DNA from: Rhizophagus sp. LPA8_4_AMF
Taxonomy: Eukaryota > Glomeromycota > Glomeromycetes > Glomerales > Glomeraceae
DNA: 44,084 nucleotides
Assembly (NCBI GenBank): GCA_021464525.1
Contig: JADRCO010000197.1
Span: forward strand, 1-44,084
Reading direction: 5' to 3'
This document shows, piece by piece, positions 11,808 to 23,206 of this stretch (position 1 is its first letter; the number at the start of each line of letters is the position of its first letter). Below the pieces are notes generated by a model. It saw only the letters and a program-made list of their open reading frames with translations, was not told the origin of the DNA and made no database searches. The translations under genes were made by a program, and so were the position numbers.

Positions 11808-12189
11808 GCTAAATAAAATACTTTTCAATTTATGTGAACTGAAGGATTTAGAATTTATTGTATTGATTTTTTGTTTTATTTTTAATTTTTTTTTTTGTTT
11901 AGAATAAAAATTTGACGCCAAAATTGAGGGATTAAATAACCAATTTATTTTGTTTAATTAATTAGGAAACCGATACAACTCCAAAAAAATTCTTTTATCA
12001 GCCGATTCAATCCTTGTGGACTTTGTAACTATATGAATGTGATGTACGTCATGTTTTTTTTTTATCAATAATTTGAATAAATCCAAAATAGATCTTGCGA
12101 TGTGTTACAAAGATTTTTTCGTATTCGTTATTTTTTTTTATTTATTTTTTTTTTAGAAATATTTTTCTTTTATTTCATATGACTCCATC
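11808..12189. other. Upstream intergenic stretch
   Basis: This holds the presumed 5' UTR and promoter of the minus-strand gene at 11.1-11.8 kb. It is AT-rich with several T-runs. An in-frame extension of that gene with no ATG reaches 11921. No other feature is seen. Confidence 0.5.
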
Positions 12190-15100
12190 TTGATCTATGA
12201 ATAAATGTGTTACTAATAATTATTAATCTCTTTATCATCAGATCAATTAAAAAAAAAACAAAAGAAGCTTTTTTTTGTATTGATTATTTTCTTTGATAAG
12301 ATGATAAAATGCTTTATCTAGGTTACAAAAAAAGAATGTTTCAAAGTAAACAAAAGATACCAGATGATCAATTTTAAAACGTAGATATGCGGAATAAACT
12401 CAACAATGAATCATTTAGAACCTGATGGAACAAGTATAGATTTTACGCCATCTTACTGTGGATAGTAAAAAATTTTTTTATTGTATAATTAATTAATGAT
12501 TACGATAATTTAAAATAAAAAAAAAATTAAAAATAAATATAAATACAATAAATATAATTTATTGTACCGATATAAACTGATGATTACGATAATTTTAAAA
12601 AAAAAATAATTAAAAATAAATAAAATAAATACAATAAATATAATTTTTATTATACCGATATAAACAAAGATGCATTATCTGAAAGAATTGTTACATACAA
12701 TATTGCTTTATAAGTCATATCTATGGATCGAAAAAAGTAAATGTTACTATCATAGCCGACCTTACCTAAGATCAATTCTTAATTACATATTTTTATTGTA
12801 TGGCGATCATATGTTTTTTTTAGTCTAGTAGAAAATTTCAAACTCCGAGTGAAATGACTATACATTTTGAAAAAAAACTTTTGATAACCACAATATAGCC
12901 ATTTTAAAATAATCCCGTTCATCATAATTAGCCGTTCATATTTGCAGGAAAAAAAAAATTATTTCATTTTAAAATGTAAATTATAAATGTTGGCGTAGTA
13001 AAATTTAAAAATCCTAACCTAGAACCCCGAAATATATATAAAGGGGTAAGGTAGGGCGAGTATGCGTATTTTTGACCCAAAAAATCGTGTCGATCCTTCC
13101 TTTTTTAGATAATTTAAATAATTCCAGTCAAAATATTATTGCCTAATTTAGTAACTGACTGACATTAGCATAATTTCGGCCCTGAAAAACATGCGTACAG
13201 CTAATAGTAAAATTTTCTGAAATCACCTGACCCCTACATATATATTTCGGGGTCCTATTTATGTTGTATTACATTCACCTAAAATTCTTTTGTTTTGAAT
13301 GTTTTGAAAGCACCATAAGTTATTTTAAAAGAGATAAGAAATAGAGATAATTACAATAAAAATAAAATAATTAGAGCGAATTAAATTTTTTTTTTTATTT
13401 TATTTCAACAGACATCCATTCATCGAAAACCATCAATGACATCGCTAACATTTGTAGGATTTATCTTGTTGAAACATAAAATTCTATAAAATTTTATCTT
13501 CCTATTTGCTAATCTATGAATTAATATTTGGTTTAGTCATAAATATCAAATCAAGTTAAAGTATATAGTTGTGTATTCACTTTATCATCAAAATCAGCTT
13601 ATTTTGATTAAAAAAAAAAACAAAAGAAGCTTTTTTTTTGTAATCATCTATTAAAACTTTTTTGTATTGATTATGTTTCTTTGATAAGATGATAAAATGC
13701 TTTATTTAGGCTACAAAAAAGAATGTTTCTAAATAAAATATACCAGATGACCAATTTTGAAACGTAAATATGAAACTCAATAATGGGAACCTGATGGAAC
13801 AAGTATAGTTTTTACGATATTTACTGTGGATAGCAGAAATTTTTTTTTTATTGTATAGTTAATTAATATAATTGTGATAATTTTTTTTTTTTTTAAAAAA
13901 AAAAATTTTAAAATAAATAAAATAATACAATAAATATACTAATTTTATAATAACGGCATAAAAATTATTTATTATTTGCTACTTAATAGAGATGCATTAT
14001 CTGAAAGTATTGTTGCATATAATATTGATTTATATAGTCATTTATAGATCGAAAAAAGCTAAATTTTATGTTACAAACTATCATAGCTATCAGACCTTAT
14101 CTAAGATCTGCCAATTTCAATTCTTGATTTACATATCTTCATTGTATGGCGATCGTATTTTTCTTTAGTCTAGTAGAAATTTTCAAACTCCGTGTGGAAA
14201 TGACCATACATATTGAAAAAAAAATTTTGGTACCACAATATAGCCATTTTAAAATAATCCCGTTCATCCGTTCATATTTGCAGGAAAAAAAAATTATTTT
14301 ATAATTATATTAAAATATTATATATGTTGGCGTAGTAAAAATCCTAACCTAATTTATATTGTATTACACTAACCTAAAATTCTTGTTTTGAATGATTCGG
14401 AACCACCATAAAATTATTTAAGTTATTTAAAGAAAATAAATAAAAATAAAGATAATTATAATAATAAAATAATTAGAGCGAATTAAATTTTTTTTTTTTT
14501 TTTATTTCAAGAGACTTTTATTCATCGAGAATTTATCTTGTTGAAACATAAAATTCTATAAAATTTCTTCTTTCTATTTGATAATCTATGGATGAAAGAA
14601 TGTGTTACTAACAATTTATATTTGGTTTAGTCATAAATATCAAATTAAGCTAAAGTGTGTATTCACTTTATCATCAAATCAGCTTATTTTGGTTAAAAAA
14701 AAAACAAAAGAACTTTTTTTTTTGGAATCATTTATCAAATTTTTTTTTTTGTATTGATCATTTTTCTTTGTTGGATGATAAAATTCTTTTATTTAGGTTA
14801 CAAAAATGAATATTTTTAGATAAAAGATACCAGATGACCAATTTTGAAGCGTAAATATGCATAATAAACTCAATAATGAGAACCTGATGGAACAAGTAAA
14901 GTTTTTACGCCATTTACTGTGGATAGCAGAATTTTTTTTTATTGCATGATTAATTTATATGATTGCAATAATTTTTTTTTTTTTTTAAAAAAAAATAAAA
15001 TTTTTAAAATAAATATAATAAATACAATAAATACAATAAATATAATAAATACAATAAATATAATTTTTATAATAATAACATAAAAATAATTTATTAATTG

Positions 15101-16240
15101 CTTATTTATAGAGGTGCATTATCTTATCTGAAAGAATTGTTGCATATAATATTACTTTACAAAGTCATTTATGAATCAAAAAAAGATAATTTTTTTTGAC
15201 GATCGTATGTTTTTTAGTCTAGTAGGAAATTTCAAACTCCGTGTGAAATAACCATACATATTAAAAAAAAAAACTTTGATAGTCACAATATCGCTATTTT
15301 AAAATAATCCCGTTCATCATGATTAGCCGTTCATATTTGCAGGAAAAAAAAAAATTATTCCACGATTATATTAAATCATTTTTAAAATATATATTATATA
15401 TCGGCGTAGTGAAAATCCTAACCCTATTTATACTGTATTACACTAACCTAAAATTATTTTTCGAATGTTTCGGAACCACAAAGAAAATAAAAAATAGAGA
15501 TAATTATAATAATAAAATAATTTGAGCGAATTAAATTTTTTTTTTTTTTATTTCAACAGGCTTCTATTATCTAGCATTTGTAGGATTTATCTTGTCGAAA
15601 CATAAAATTCTATAAAATTCTATAAATTGTATTATAAAAAAATAGTTTTTTTTTTATTAAAAATCAATGATAAAAAAATTTTCTAAATATAAAGAGATTC
15701 CAGATGACTAATTTTTAAAACGCCAACATGCATTAAAGTTTCTCAAATATAAAAACTTTTGTGATGAATAAAAACCTGATAGAACAAGTGAACAACTTTT
15801 TAATGTGATAAAATAATAATTTTAATTTTTTTTTTTTAAAAAAAAATTAAAATAAATAACAAATAATAATATTTTTTTTTATTAACGGACAAAAAAAAAA
15901 ATTTTTTTTTTAAAAAAAAGATTTGCATTTAAAATTACTTTAAAAAATCGCTTTTGTTGGTCTAAAAAGGAAATTTATGGAAAATGATCTACAATTTCAA
16001 CGCTTAAATAATATTATTGATTTAGCGATCGTATGTTTTTTTAGTTTAGTCTTAATTTTAAAATTAGAAAATTTTCAAAACTCCGTGTGAAATAATGACT
16101 ATCCATACTGAAAGAAAAACTATATCACTATTTTAAAATAATTCTTTCATGATTAGCCGCTCATGTTTGCAGGAAACATGATCAAATTTGTGTTGGCGTA
16201 ATAAAATCCTAACCATGTTTATACTGTATCACACTTTCAC
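12190..16240. repeat. Four-copy tandem repeat, about 1.1 kb unit
   Basis: Several anchor sequences recur in the same order. CCTGATGGAACAAG occurs at 12421, 13790 and 14883, with a degraded form at 15775. AATCCCGTTCAT occurs near 12911, 14256 and 15306, with a degraded form near 16141. GAGCGAATTAAATTTTT occurs at 13374, 14476 and 15524. Each unit also has a GGCGTAGTAAAA...ATCCTAACC segment. Unit lengths fall from about 1.1 kb (after removing a 234-bp insertion from the first) to about 0.9 kb in the most degraded last one. No unit contains a credible reading frame, and long T-run/A-run palindromes are embedded in units 2-4. Whether this is a satellite or a multiplied dead element is unknown. 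Confidence 0.85.
13022..13255. mobile_element. 234-bp MITE inserted in the first tandem unit
   Basis: Terminal inverted repeats of 26 bp (13022-13047 and 13230-13255) match at 23 of 26 positions. They begin GAACCCCG on the left and GGACCCCG when the right end is reverse-complemented, and each arm ends AGGGGT. The element is flanked by TA on both sides. Units 2 and 3 of the surrounding tandem repeat lack it and read straight through TAACC..ATTTAT, giving an empty-site comparison. It has no coding capacity. TA flanks suggest mobilisation by a Tc1/mariner- or pogo-type transposase, but see the related copy at 21.9 kb. Confidence 0.85.
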
Positions 16241-16718
16241 AAATCTAAATTCATAAAATTTTTTGGCAATCAATCAAGTTGTAATGACAATGAAACTACC
16301 TTCAAACAACTTATGTATTGTTAATATATTAATTCCTAATAACAGACGCTGCGCCACGAGATTATATATGGTGCTCAACTAGTGATTCCACGTGACATTT
16401 AGTTCACGGGATCAATACAGCATCAATCCATAATCTTTCTTTTTATTATCAAAATAATTTCTTTTTATTTATAATTAAACGTGTCCAAAATTATTTTGAA
16501 ATATTTTTTATAACAAATCAACAATTAATTTTATGATAAAAAATTCCTGAATTTATTACGTAATTCTGGAGGTGGCACAGTAAATTGCTAGTTGATTTTG
16601 GCTGGCACTATGCCATAATTCTGGCCGATCTTTATGACACGTGATTTGAGGAAAAATTCAATATTCCTGTTTGATAGTAGTTTTCACTCTCACCATGCAT
16701 AGACCATGCATAACATTA
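16241..16718. other. Intergenic stretch
   Basis: Contains a short direct repeat of TAATTCTGG (about 16561 and 16616) around TGGCAC, and two copies of ACCATGCATA (about 16693 and 16703). The composition near 16350-16430 and 16560-16690 is less AT-rich than the flanks. No gene seen. Confidence 0.4.
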
Positions 16719-18597
16719 CAGTCGGACCTCTATGTATTGATCCAGCTGTTGAAGGAAAAGTATCAAATTATCGATATACGTGTATTAAGAAAATTTTATA
16801 TACCGATATTTATCAAATATCGGTATAATAAAATTTTACTGTAATCGGTATATAATAAAATACCTCAATTTAAATTAATGGTATAACAAGTAAATTTTAT
16901 ACATTTATTATATATTATTATATTACTAGGTTATTAACATAAATGAATAATATATTATTAACTAAATCCATCTATTGAATAAAACTATCTAATGTAGTTT
17001 GCTTTACATTATTAATATGTGATGTTAATATTCGGCATCTTAATTTCTTCAAAATATTTAATTCATCTGAATTAGTAGAAATATTTGATGAATACTTAGA
17101 AATAAAACAAGATCATCCAGATGACCTAAGGCTTCTTTAGTTGAAAGGTCCTTCATTTGGATCTGCTATTCTTGGATTTCATCATTGACACAATTTCATC
17201 ATCTGTTAACACTTCGCTACCTTTTAAAAGGAAATCTACTACTACATCCATAGGATCATCGAATGGGAGGTAGTTGGTAAATGGGCTCTTGTATCTCTAT
17301 GAACGAACTGATTGATCATCACGATCCTCAATTTATCGTTCATTTCATCTTGTGAAGAATTCCTGTATGTTGCCAACAATTAAAAATTGTCTGCTGGCTT
17401 ACAGAACCCCAAGCATTGTTACTAAATTGATGGCATCATAAGTGTTTAGTGGAGTGACTTCTTTTTTCAATTCTTGTGAAATTTTGTACTCCCCGATCCT
17501 ATTTCTATTGTAAAAAATTCTATGTTAATATTTTACTATTTTTAAATTATTAATAAATATATTACCGACCTTAAAAGAATTGATAACGCCTGCATCACGT
17601 AAATGTGCTGTAGTATTTGGTGGCAAAAAAAATGTACAACAACATTTGTTAAATTTATATTTCATTTATTACATACACTGGCACATTACCAACCAGTAGT
17701 AAAAGATGGCGATTTTGCAATCCGCCAATCCAATTTTGCAAGATAGTCATTCCATATTGAAATCTCATCCATGCGGTGGAATTCCAATAGTAATTAATCG
17801 ATAAATCTTCCTTTTTCCCATGGATTTTGATAAGGTAGCTTCAATTTCTCAGTTCCAGTTGCATTGCAGGGCGTAACACTTTTTTTTTCCAGAAAGTGGA
17901 CCTTGCGCTAGTGTTTTGGAAAGTTAAAGATCTCATACTGTCCTAAAATAAAAAGAAAATATTAAAATATTATTCAATTATTTAAAAAAATTTAAGATTG
18001 CCTGTTTTATTACAATTATAAACATCTTCCAAAACATAATCTTTAATGATTTCACGCAAAATTTTTCTTTCTTCTGTTAATATTTCCAATAGTGAGTTTT
18101 TAGCTTCACCCACTGTTTAAATTATGACGTCTTTAAATCCGTTTATTAGGAGCTGTAAAATTATTAGCTTCAAACTATTGTACAAAAAATTTAGCATTTA
18201 CACGTAAAATATCAGTATTTGAAATAAGGTATGCAGTAATTGCGTTAGTTGTCCATAATGATGAAAGAGCCTCTTCAACTTGAGGAAAACGCGTAGACTT
18301 TTCTCTCAGTTTATTTGACTCTTCGGAGTCTGGATTTACACTACTCAGCCACTTTGTTTTTTTAAAAAAATATCAGAAACAGGTTTTTGTTTAATTTATA
18401 TAAGGTGGCAGGTTCTTCTTGAGTGGGCCGGTGGCGTTTTTTTTGATAATCTAAACAGTTTATTTTTTGTGTGTGTTAAAACAACTCTTTTCTTTGTTTG
18501 AAAAAGTATCATGAGTTTAGTTTCTTTTTTCCTGTAGTTGAGACATGATTTTCAATGCAAATAAGGACGCACTACGACGCGTCAAGTAAGGCTACTG
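16719..18597 (-). mobile_element. Decayed pogo/Tigger-type DNA transposon (candidate limits)
   Basis: The left limit is CAGTCGGACCTC preceded by TA at 16717-16718, the form expected of pogo-group elements (CAGT ends, TA target). The right limit proposed here, ACTG at 18594-18597 followed by TA, is only a guess because the two ends match weakly beyond CAGT. A CAGACCTC-like sequence at about 20240, in reverse complement, is an alternative far end. Between them lies the transposase pseudogene described separately. Confidence 0.5.
16972..18435 (-). pseudogene. pogo/Tigger-like transposase (DDE_1 superfamily), broken
   Basis: Read on the minus strand with frameshifts. An N-terminal helix-turn-helix region has RPTQEEPATLYKLNK (near 18,430-18,390) followed by KQKPVSDIFLKK. 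A CENP-B-like second domain has RFPQVEEALSSLW near 18,290. VYNCNKTG near 18,020 corresponds to the motif around the first catalytic Asp of Tigger proteins, with Lys-Thr in place of the usual Asp/Glu-Thr. Then come CNATGTEKLKLPYQNPW (about 17,870-17,820) and LPPNTTAHLRDAGVINSFK (17,628-17,572, uninterrupted). NAWGSVSQQTIFNCWQHTG follows near 17,430-17,370, and the C-terminus is QTTLDSFIQ, stopping at 16972. Transposases of this group cut and paste by a DDE/D mechanism. Several stops, frameshifts and AT-rich gaps make it inactive. Its CpG content is ordinary, unlike the 23-29 kb block. Confidence 0.85.
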
Positions 18598-19038
18598 TAT
18601 ATGCTGCTGGTGTATCGGTGTATCTTACTATAAGTTAATTATTGAGGACAAAGTAAAGTAACGGTAACAAATTCTTGACGAAGAGTTATTGAAGGCGTTG
18701 GTTATTATAATTCAACCAGTATGTGTATAAGTAGGGAAAAAAAATGGAGCAAGATATTAACTATGCAATCTATTTATTTAAAGACTGAATGAGAGTATCG
18801 TGCTGGACTAAACTCACTTTCCTACGATCAAACCCAAAAAGGTATTGTTATAATTAACGCTTTCAAATTAGAATTCGCTAATTTAGCATATTGTTTATAT
18901 TATTTTTATTTACTTGTTTATTTTATTTTGTTTTATTTATTCATTTATTTATTATGTATTTATTTGTTATTAAAAGATATATATGCACACGGCAATATGT
19001 AAAAAATTTTAATTAATAATTTGCTATACTATATTTAT
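18598..19038. other. Intergenic stretch
   Basis: No coding family is seen. The sequence becomes very AT-rich from about 18890 to 19020 (ATTT-type simple sequence). Confidence 0.4.
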
Positions 19039-20072
19039 ACGTAATAAAAATGCTAAAAAAAAAAACCTTTAATAATTATTTACTAGGTGCCAGTTTTATG
19101 ACAAATCTCACCGTAACATTTTTTACATAAATGTCGTTTATGATGGTTGTTATCCGTCGCTTTCGTATTTCAATATTTTGTTTCCATTTGTTATAATATT
19201 GCATGTCGATTCAGATTCTCTGCTGGAATTTTTATCTATGAATTTACGGAGTTTTATCCAAGTATAAGAACTTGACCAAATTCTATATCGATGGTAATTT
19301 TTGTACATCCACTCTCCAAACACTCTGTAATGATTATTCCATACTAGATGGCAAACGATCTTCGATGGTCGGGATTTTAGATTGAATTTCTGCCAGTTTT
19401 CTACTGGTGATGATGTTGATTCTAACGGTGAACAGGTATCCACAGCAGAAGTGGAAGTTAAACTTGATTTTTACTTCTTCACTCTTATCTTTCTATTAAA
19501 GTAAATAGATCGAGTAAGAATTTGTGTAAAAGCAAAATTTTAACAATTTAATTTAACCTACATATAAAGCTTCTTTCTTAGACGTATATAAGTGAAAACT
19601 TGAGATCTGGAAGTCGTCTCCGCATTCCTTACAGTATTTTTTGAAACTGGTTCTGTTCACTGTTTAATTTTAAGGTACTCTTTGAGTAATTCTTGAATGT
19701 ATTTTTCACCTTTCCATTCATTTAAGCATAGTCAATCCCGTTGGCATCTCCGTTCAATTTCGCATTTTTGATCATGTTGACATCTCCATTTGTTTTACTT
19801 AACCAACATCTTCACATTTCATATCGTGTTCTGTCCTCACATCGCCACTTGTTTTTTGATTTCGTCATCTTGACATATCAAATCATGTTTATTTCGACAT
19901 TTACACTCTTTATTTCTACATCAGAACATACCCCATAGACCATTACATTTTTTAGGTTCATGTTGACATCGCTCTTTATGTCGAGTTTGCCATTCATATC
20001 AAAAATTGAAACCCATTTTACATTGTAGCATTGTAGTTCATGACGACATTTCCATGCTCGACAATCGATCAA
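19039..20072 (-). pseudogene. Degenerate gene remnant of unknown family
   Basis: On the minus strand a 97-codon frame without an ATG (19443-19150) begins in a Ser/Thr/Pro-rich segment and continues as VENWQKFNLKSRPSKIV and VFGEWMYKNYHRYRIW. After its stop, a different frame encodes RHLCKKCYGEICHKTGT, a small CxxC...C zinc-ribbon-like end, implying a frameshift near 19,160. Further upstream (20072-19740) the same strand holds a low-complexity segment rich in DVNM/DVEI/NGDV words, broken by stops, reminiscent of a repetitive protein linker. I do not recognise the family. Together these look like pieces of one decayed gene, but linkage is inference. Confidence 0.4.
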
Positions 20073-20221
20073 ATTTCGTCAATCTTTAACGGAATTACAT
20101 TTCGTAAAAGTGAATGAATAAACTTATTACTAATATATAAAATATAAAATAAAATAAGTACAAACCAAGCACATAAATTCATCAAAACTGTAAAAATTGT
20201 ATGTTTTGTAAAATATTCGCT

Positions 20222-20371
20222 TCAGCAAATGGAAACTCGAGGTCTGACATTTATTGTGACATGATTTCGAGCAATTCTCCCAAAAAAGTCCTTTACTCTT
20301 CCAAGAGCATATTCAAAATTTCTCGCATTAAAGGTTTTTTCGCGTTCATTTGGGTATTCACCAAATGACAT
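20222..20371 (-). CDS. Short unrecognised frame with coding-like composition
   Basis: A 49-codon ATG-to-TGA frame beginning MSFGEYPNEREKTFNARNFE and continuing YALGRVKDFFGRIARNHV. It has balanced charge, varied codons and less AT bias than its surroundings, so it looks like real or recently real coding sequence, perhaps the first exon of the decayed gene at 19.0-20.1 kb on the same strand. No donor site linking the two was established. I recognise no family. Confidence 0.35.
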   Translation of the reverse strand: MSFGEYPNEREKTFNARNFEYALGRVKDFFGRIARNHVTINVRPRVSIC

Positions 20372-21909
20372 ATACTTCGTATTTATTGTGCCGGATTAGT
20401 AGATACTTTAGGTAATAGATGATTTTATTAATCTGCAAAGAACAATATTAAAATTTCAATTTTTTTTTTAAAAAATAAATTTCTTAACATTTTCATTCAT
20501 AAAATTTGTAAAATATTCCGCCTGTGATTCAAGTTAATGTACTTAAGGAAATCTATTAAGCAATACGATATCAGTTAGTAAATTGTGATTAACCTCATTA
20601 ATATAACAAATAGTATTCAAAAGACCGACACACTTTATTACAATCATATATGATAAAGTAATTATACCATTATTCATATTCAGTTACATATGTTATTTTT
20701 TTCAAATATAAACTGGTCGCAAAGAAAATAAAAACTACTAATATAACGGTGAAAAATTGGCAGTGAAAATTTCAATAAACTGGTTAAAGTATGACCTTCA
20801 CAGTATGGCCTCCCGTAGGCACAAAAAAAGTATATACAAAAGTTATTATCAGAAAATATATTTTTGTGATCACTTTTGTATATACTTTTATGCTTACAGT
20901 GGGCTATAGTAGTATTGAAGTGATAATCCCAAAGACGTGGTGTATCAAATTAAGACGATCGATCTTTTTGGATTTTTTATTATGCAATTTTATTTAAATA
21001 AAGTTCCATATTTTTTACTTTTAATAAAATTTATAATACTCGATTATAATACTAAAGTCGAATACTTTACAATAAATTCATTAATTCAATTTATATGTAG
21101 AATAATGACGTGATAATGCTTTAAAAAAATTTTTTTGTTCATACATAATAATAATATTGAAGTTTTGATTCATCGCATATTACACGTACAGTCATACGAT
21201 ACAGTGTGTTTAAACAAATGGAAAAATTCCAAATGTCATTTATTTGAATTATTTATCTAACACTTGCATAATCTGATTTTAACAAGAATCAGAAATATTG
21301 TTTGACAATGAACGAGAAATTATTTTTTATACAAGAATTTTAATTTGGAAAAGAGATTGATTTATTTTTATTTATAGTTAATCGATTGGTTTAATTTATT
21401 CTTAATATCACTGATACTTGAAATATTTTTTTCCTCCACCACGTAAATAAATCGAAGGTAACTCATAAACAAAAGCAGTGTTTTTTTAAAGTTCATCGAA
21501 CTAATAAATAACTTTCAGCTTCTAATTTGAATAATATGGATAAATAAGATTATGCTAAAATTTATTTTTAAGTATCATATAGTTTTTATCGATAAATACA
21601 GAATGTTGTATTGATAAACTAATGTAAAAAATATTTTTTAATAAATTAATATAAATCATCGTGATATTGATTATCATCTAGGTCATTCTGTTTAAAAATG
21701 AATATCTTTTGAAGTCATTTTTTTTATTCGTCTAATAATGTGAAAATAATTAAGTCTAATTTCGATTTCTCTAATTTTTTTTTGTGTTTTCAATGATATA
21801 TTTGATTTTTGTTAATTGAAAGGTATAAATAAAGAGATTATTTTTATCATCATTGTAGCCTATGATGATAAATATTGCGTGATTTCAATGATAATCGAAG
21901 CCTTGTGGC
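20372..21909. other. AT-rich intergenic region with one foldback
   Basis: Apart from the foldback element at about 20800-20911 and a T10/A6 junction at 20460-20475, I see nothing recognisable. A 68-codon frame over the foldback is a by-product of it. Confidence 0.5.
20800..20911. repeat. Foldback (mini-MITE) with perfect 18-bp arms
   Basis: AAAAGTATATACAAAAGT at 20826-20843 is perfectly complementary to 20872-20889, with a 28-nt loop. The similarity continues outward imperfectly (CCCGTAGGCA against the reverse complement of TGCTTACAGTGGG), so the arms total roughly 40 bp. The left end reads CAGTATGGCC, like a Tc1/mariner terminus. Boundaries and target duplication are unclear. Confidence 0.7.
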
Positions 21910-22065
21910 AGGACCCGAGGCGCGTAGCATGAGCCCAAATCATGTAGATCATTTCCTTTTTTGACCAGAATTACATTAGTGCCGGCAGCCGGCCCTGAAG
22001 AAGTAGAGCCAATAGTAAATTTTTTTTAACTGCACCTGACCTCTATATATATAGCTCGGAGTCCT
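21910..22065. mobile_element. Second, diverged MITE of the 13.0-kb type
   Basis: The ends are AGGACCCGAG on the left and, in reverse complement, AGGACTCCGAG on the right. The interior shares CATTAG, GGCCCTGAA, AATAGTAAA and CACCTGACC in the same order and spacing with the element at 13022-13255. The two elements also share a TATATATAT tract next to the right end. It is flanked immediately by an 8-bp direct repeat CTTGTGGC (21902-21909 and 22066-22073). An 8-bp target duplication would point to hAT-type mobilisation, in conflict with the TA flanks of the first copy. Confidence 0.75.
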
Positions 22066-22519
22066 CTTGTGGCTTATGTGGCTTTGTAATAGTAATTAAC
22101 TACCCGCTGGCACGTAACAATAAAAACATCTAAGCAACAAGTTGGGCTTATTAAAAATTTATTCTGTTTTTTTTTATTTCATGATTTACAGGGAATATTT
22201 AAACGCTTTTCAGCCATGAAAAAAATAAAAATAAAATAAAAGAATTAAAATGATGTCCAAATTAAATATAGGCGTTCTATAAAAATATTCTTTATTCTTG
22301 CCTTTAGTTAATAAAACTCGAAGTGAAATTATTTTTCCAATTCTATGGAGAAATCTTTGAAAATATTTAATATACCGAAAGAGGAAATTTCGAGATTTAT
22401 TCATTTCGCATTTATCAAGTGAATCAAGAAATAAAATAAAAAATCAAGCCATTTATTTTTCAGTTTCGAGACATTTGGGTAACCTTAAATGTGCTTCCTA
22501 TTACTACACTAATGCTAAC
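22066..22519. other. Intergenic stretch
   Basis: AT-rich sequence between the MITE and the dead Tc1 element. A 64-codon minus-strand frame here (22404-22210) is aromatic-rich and looks fortuitous. Nothing else seen. Confidence 0.4.
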
Positions 22520-23093
22520 AACAATTCATAAACAAAACCGGGTTAAATGGGCTGAAAACACATGAATGATGATTGGAAAAAGACTCTATTAGTGACGAAA
22601 CAGCTTTTAAATTTTACTGTAACACTGTAAAGCATTGGTATAAAACGCAAGGCCAATTCGTCCCATGCCAAAGGACCAGAGTAAAATATTCGCTTGGGAG
22701 ATTTTTGCATAAAAGGTACCTCCAGTCTTTTTTGTTTTAGGCATATAATGAATGTATAGAAATATTAGAAAGACATATGCAATATGTTACGAGATTATAC
22801 CAGTCGTATTGCTAGGGAATTTCTTGATAATATTGTCAATAGCCCAGACCTAAATCTCATTGAAAACCTTTAAGCAATCATAAAAAAGAACGTGGAGTTA
22901 AAAACTTTAGTGAATTAGAGGAGGATAGGAAATATCCCAAATAGCCTTCTAATTAATCTTGTAAACTCAGTTGATTGAGAAAAATGGTGGACGAATACCA
23001 TATTAATTTTATTTTATAAAGTCTGCTGCATCTCAGCTTTAATAGTGAAATTAACATGATCATAAAAAATTGGCATTTTTTTACACATTACTG
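22520..23093 (+). pseudogene. Tc1/mariner transposase, internally deleted and broken
   Basis: The plus strand encodes TSRIAREFLDN followed by SPDLNLIENL (22,793-22,870), the block around the third catalytic residue (Glu) of Tc1-type DDE transposases. After a stop comes AIIKKNVELK, then an IPNSLLINLVNS segment and a C-terminal remnant ending near KWWTNTI. The block that should carry the second Asp before TSRIA is deleted, and upstream only scattered frame-shifted similarity (22,560-22,740) remains. A plausible right end, ACACATTACTG followed by TA, lies at 23083-23095, and no matching left end is visible. Inactive fossil, clearly older than the Tc1 copy at the right edge of the window. Confidence 0.8.
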
Positions 23094-23206
23094 TAAATGT
23101 CTAAATGATGACATTATTAAAAAATTGATACTTCTAATTCCATGACATTTCATGGAGATCTTGAATTAAATATGCAAATACAATACAAATTTCTATATAG
23201 CTAAAC

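Noticed and set aside
11808..11921. N-terminal extension of the minus-strand gene at 11.1-11.8 kb
   Set aside because: The extension starts at TTG, contains no ATG and is AT-rich lysine/asparagine code typical of a 5' UTR.
16719..20260. Reading the CAGACCTC-like sequence at about 20240 as the right end of the pogo element
   Set aside because: The match to the left end is only about 9 of 11 bases and the span would include unrelated coding remnants; mentioned as an alternative only.
20791..20997. 68-codon frame over the foldback
   Set aside because: Its middle is the two inverted arms and their loop, so the frame is a by-product of the repeat.
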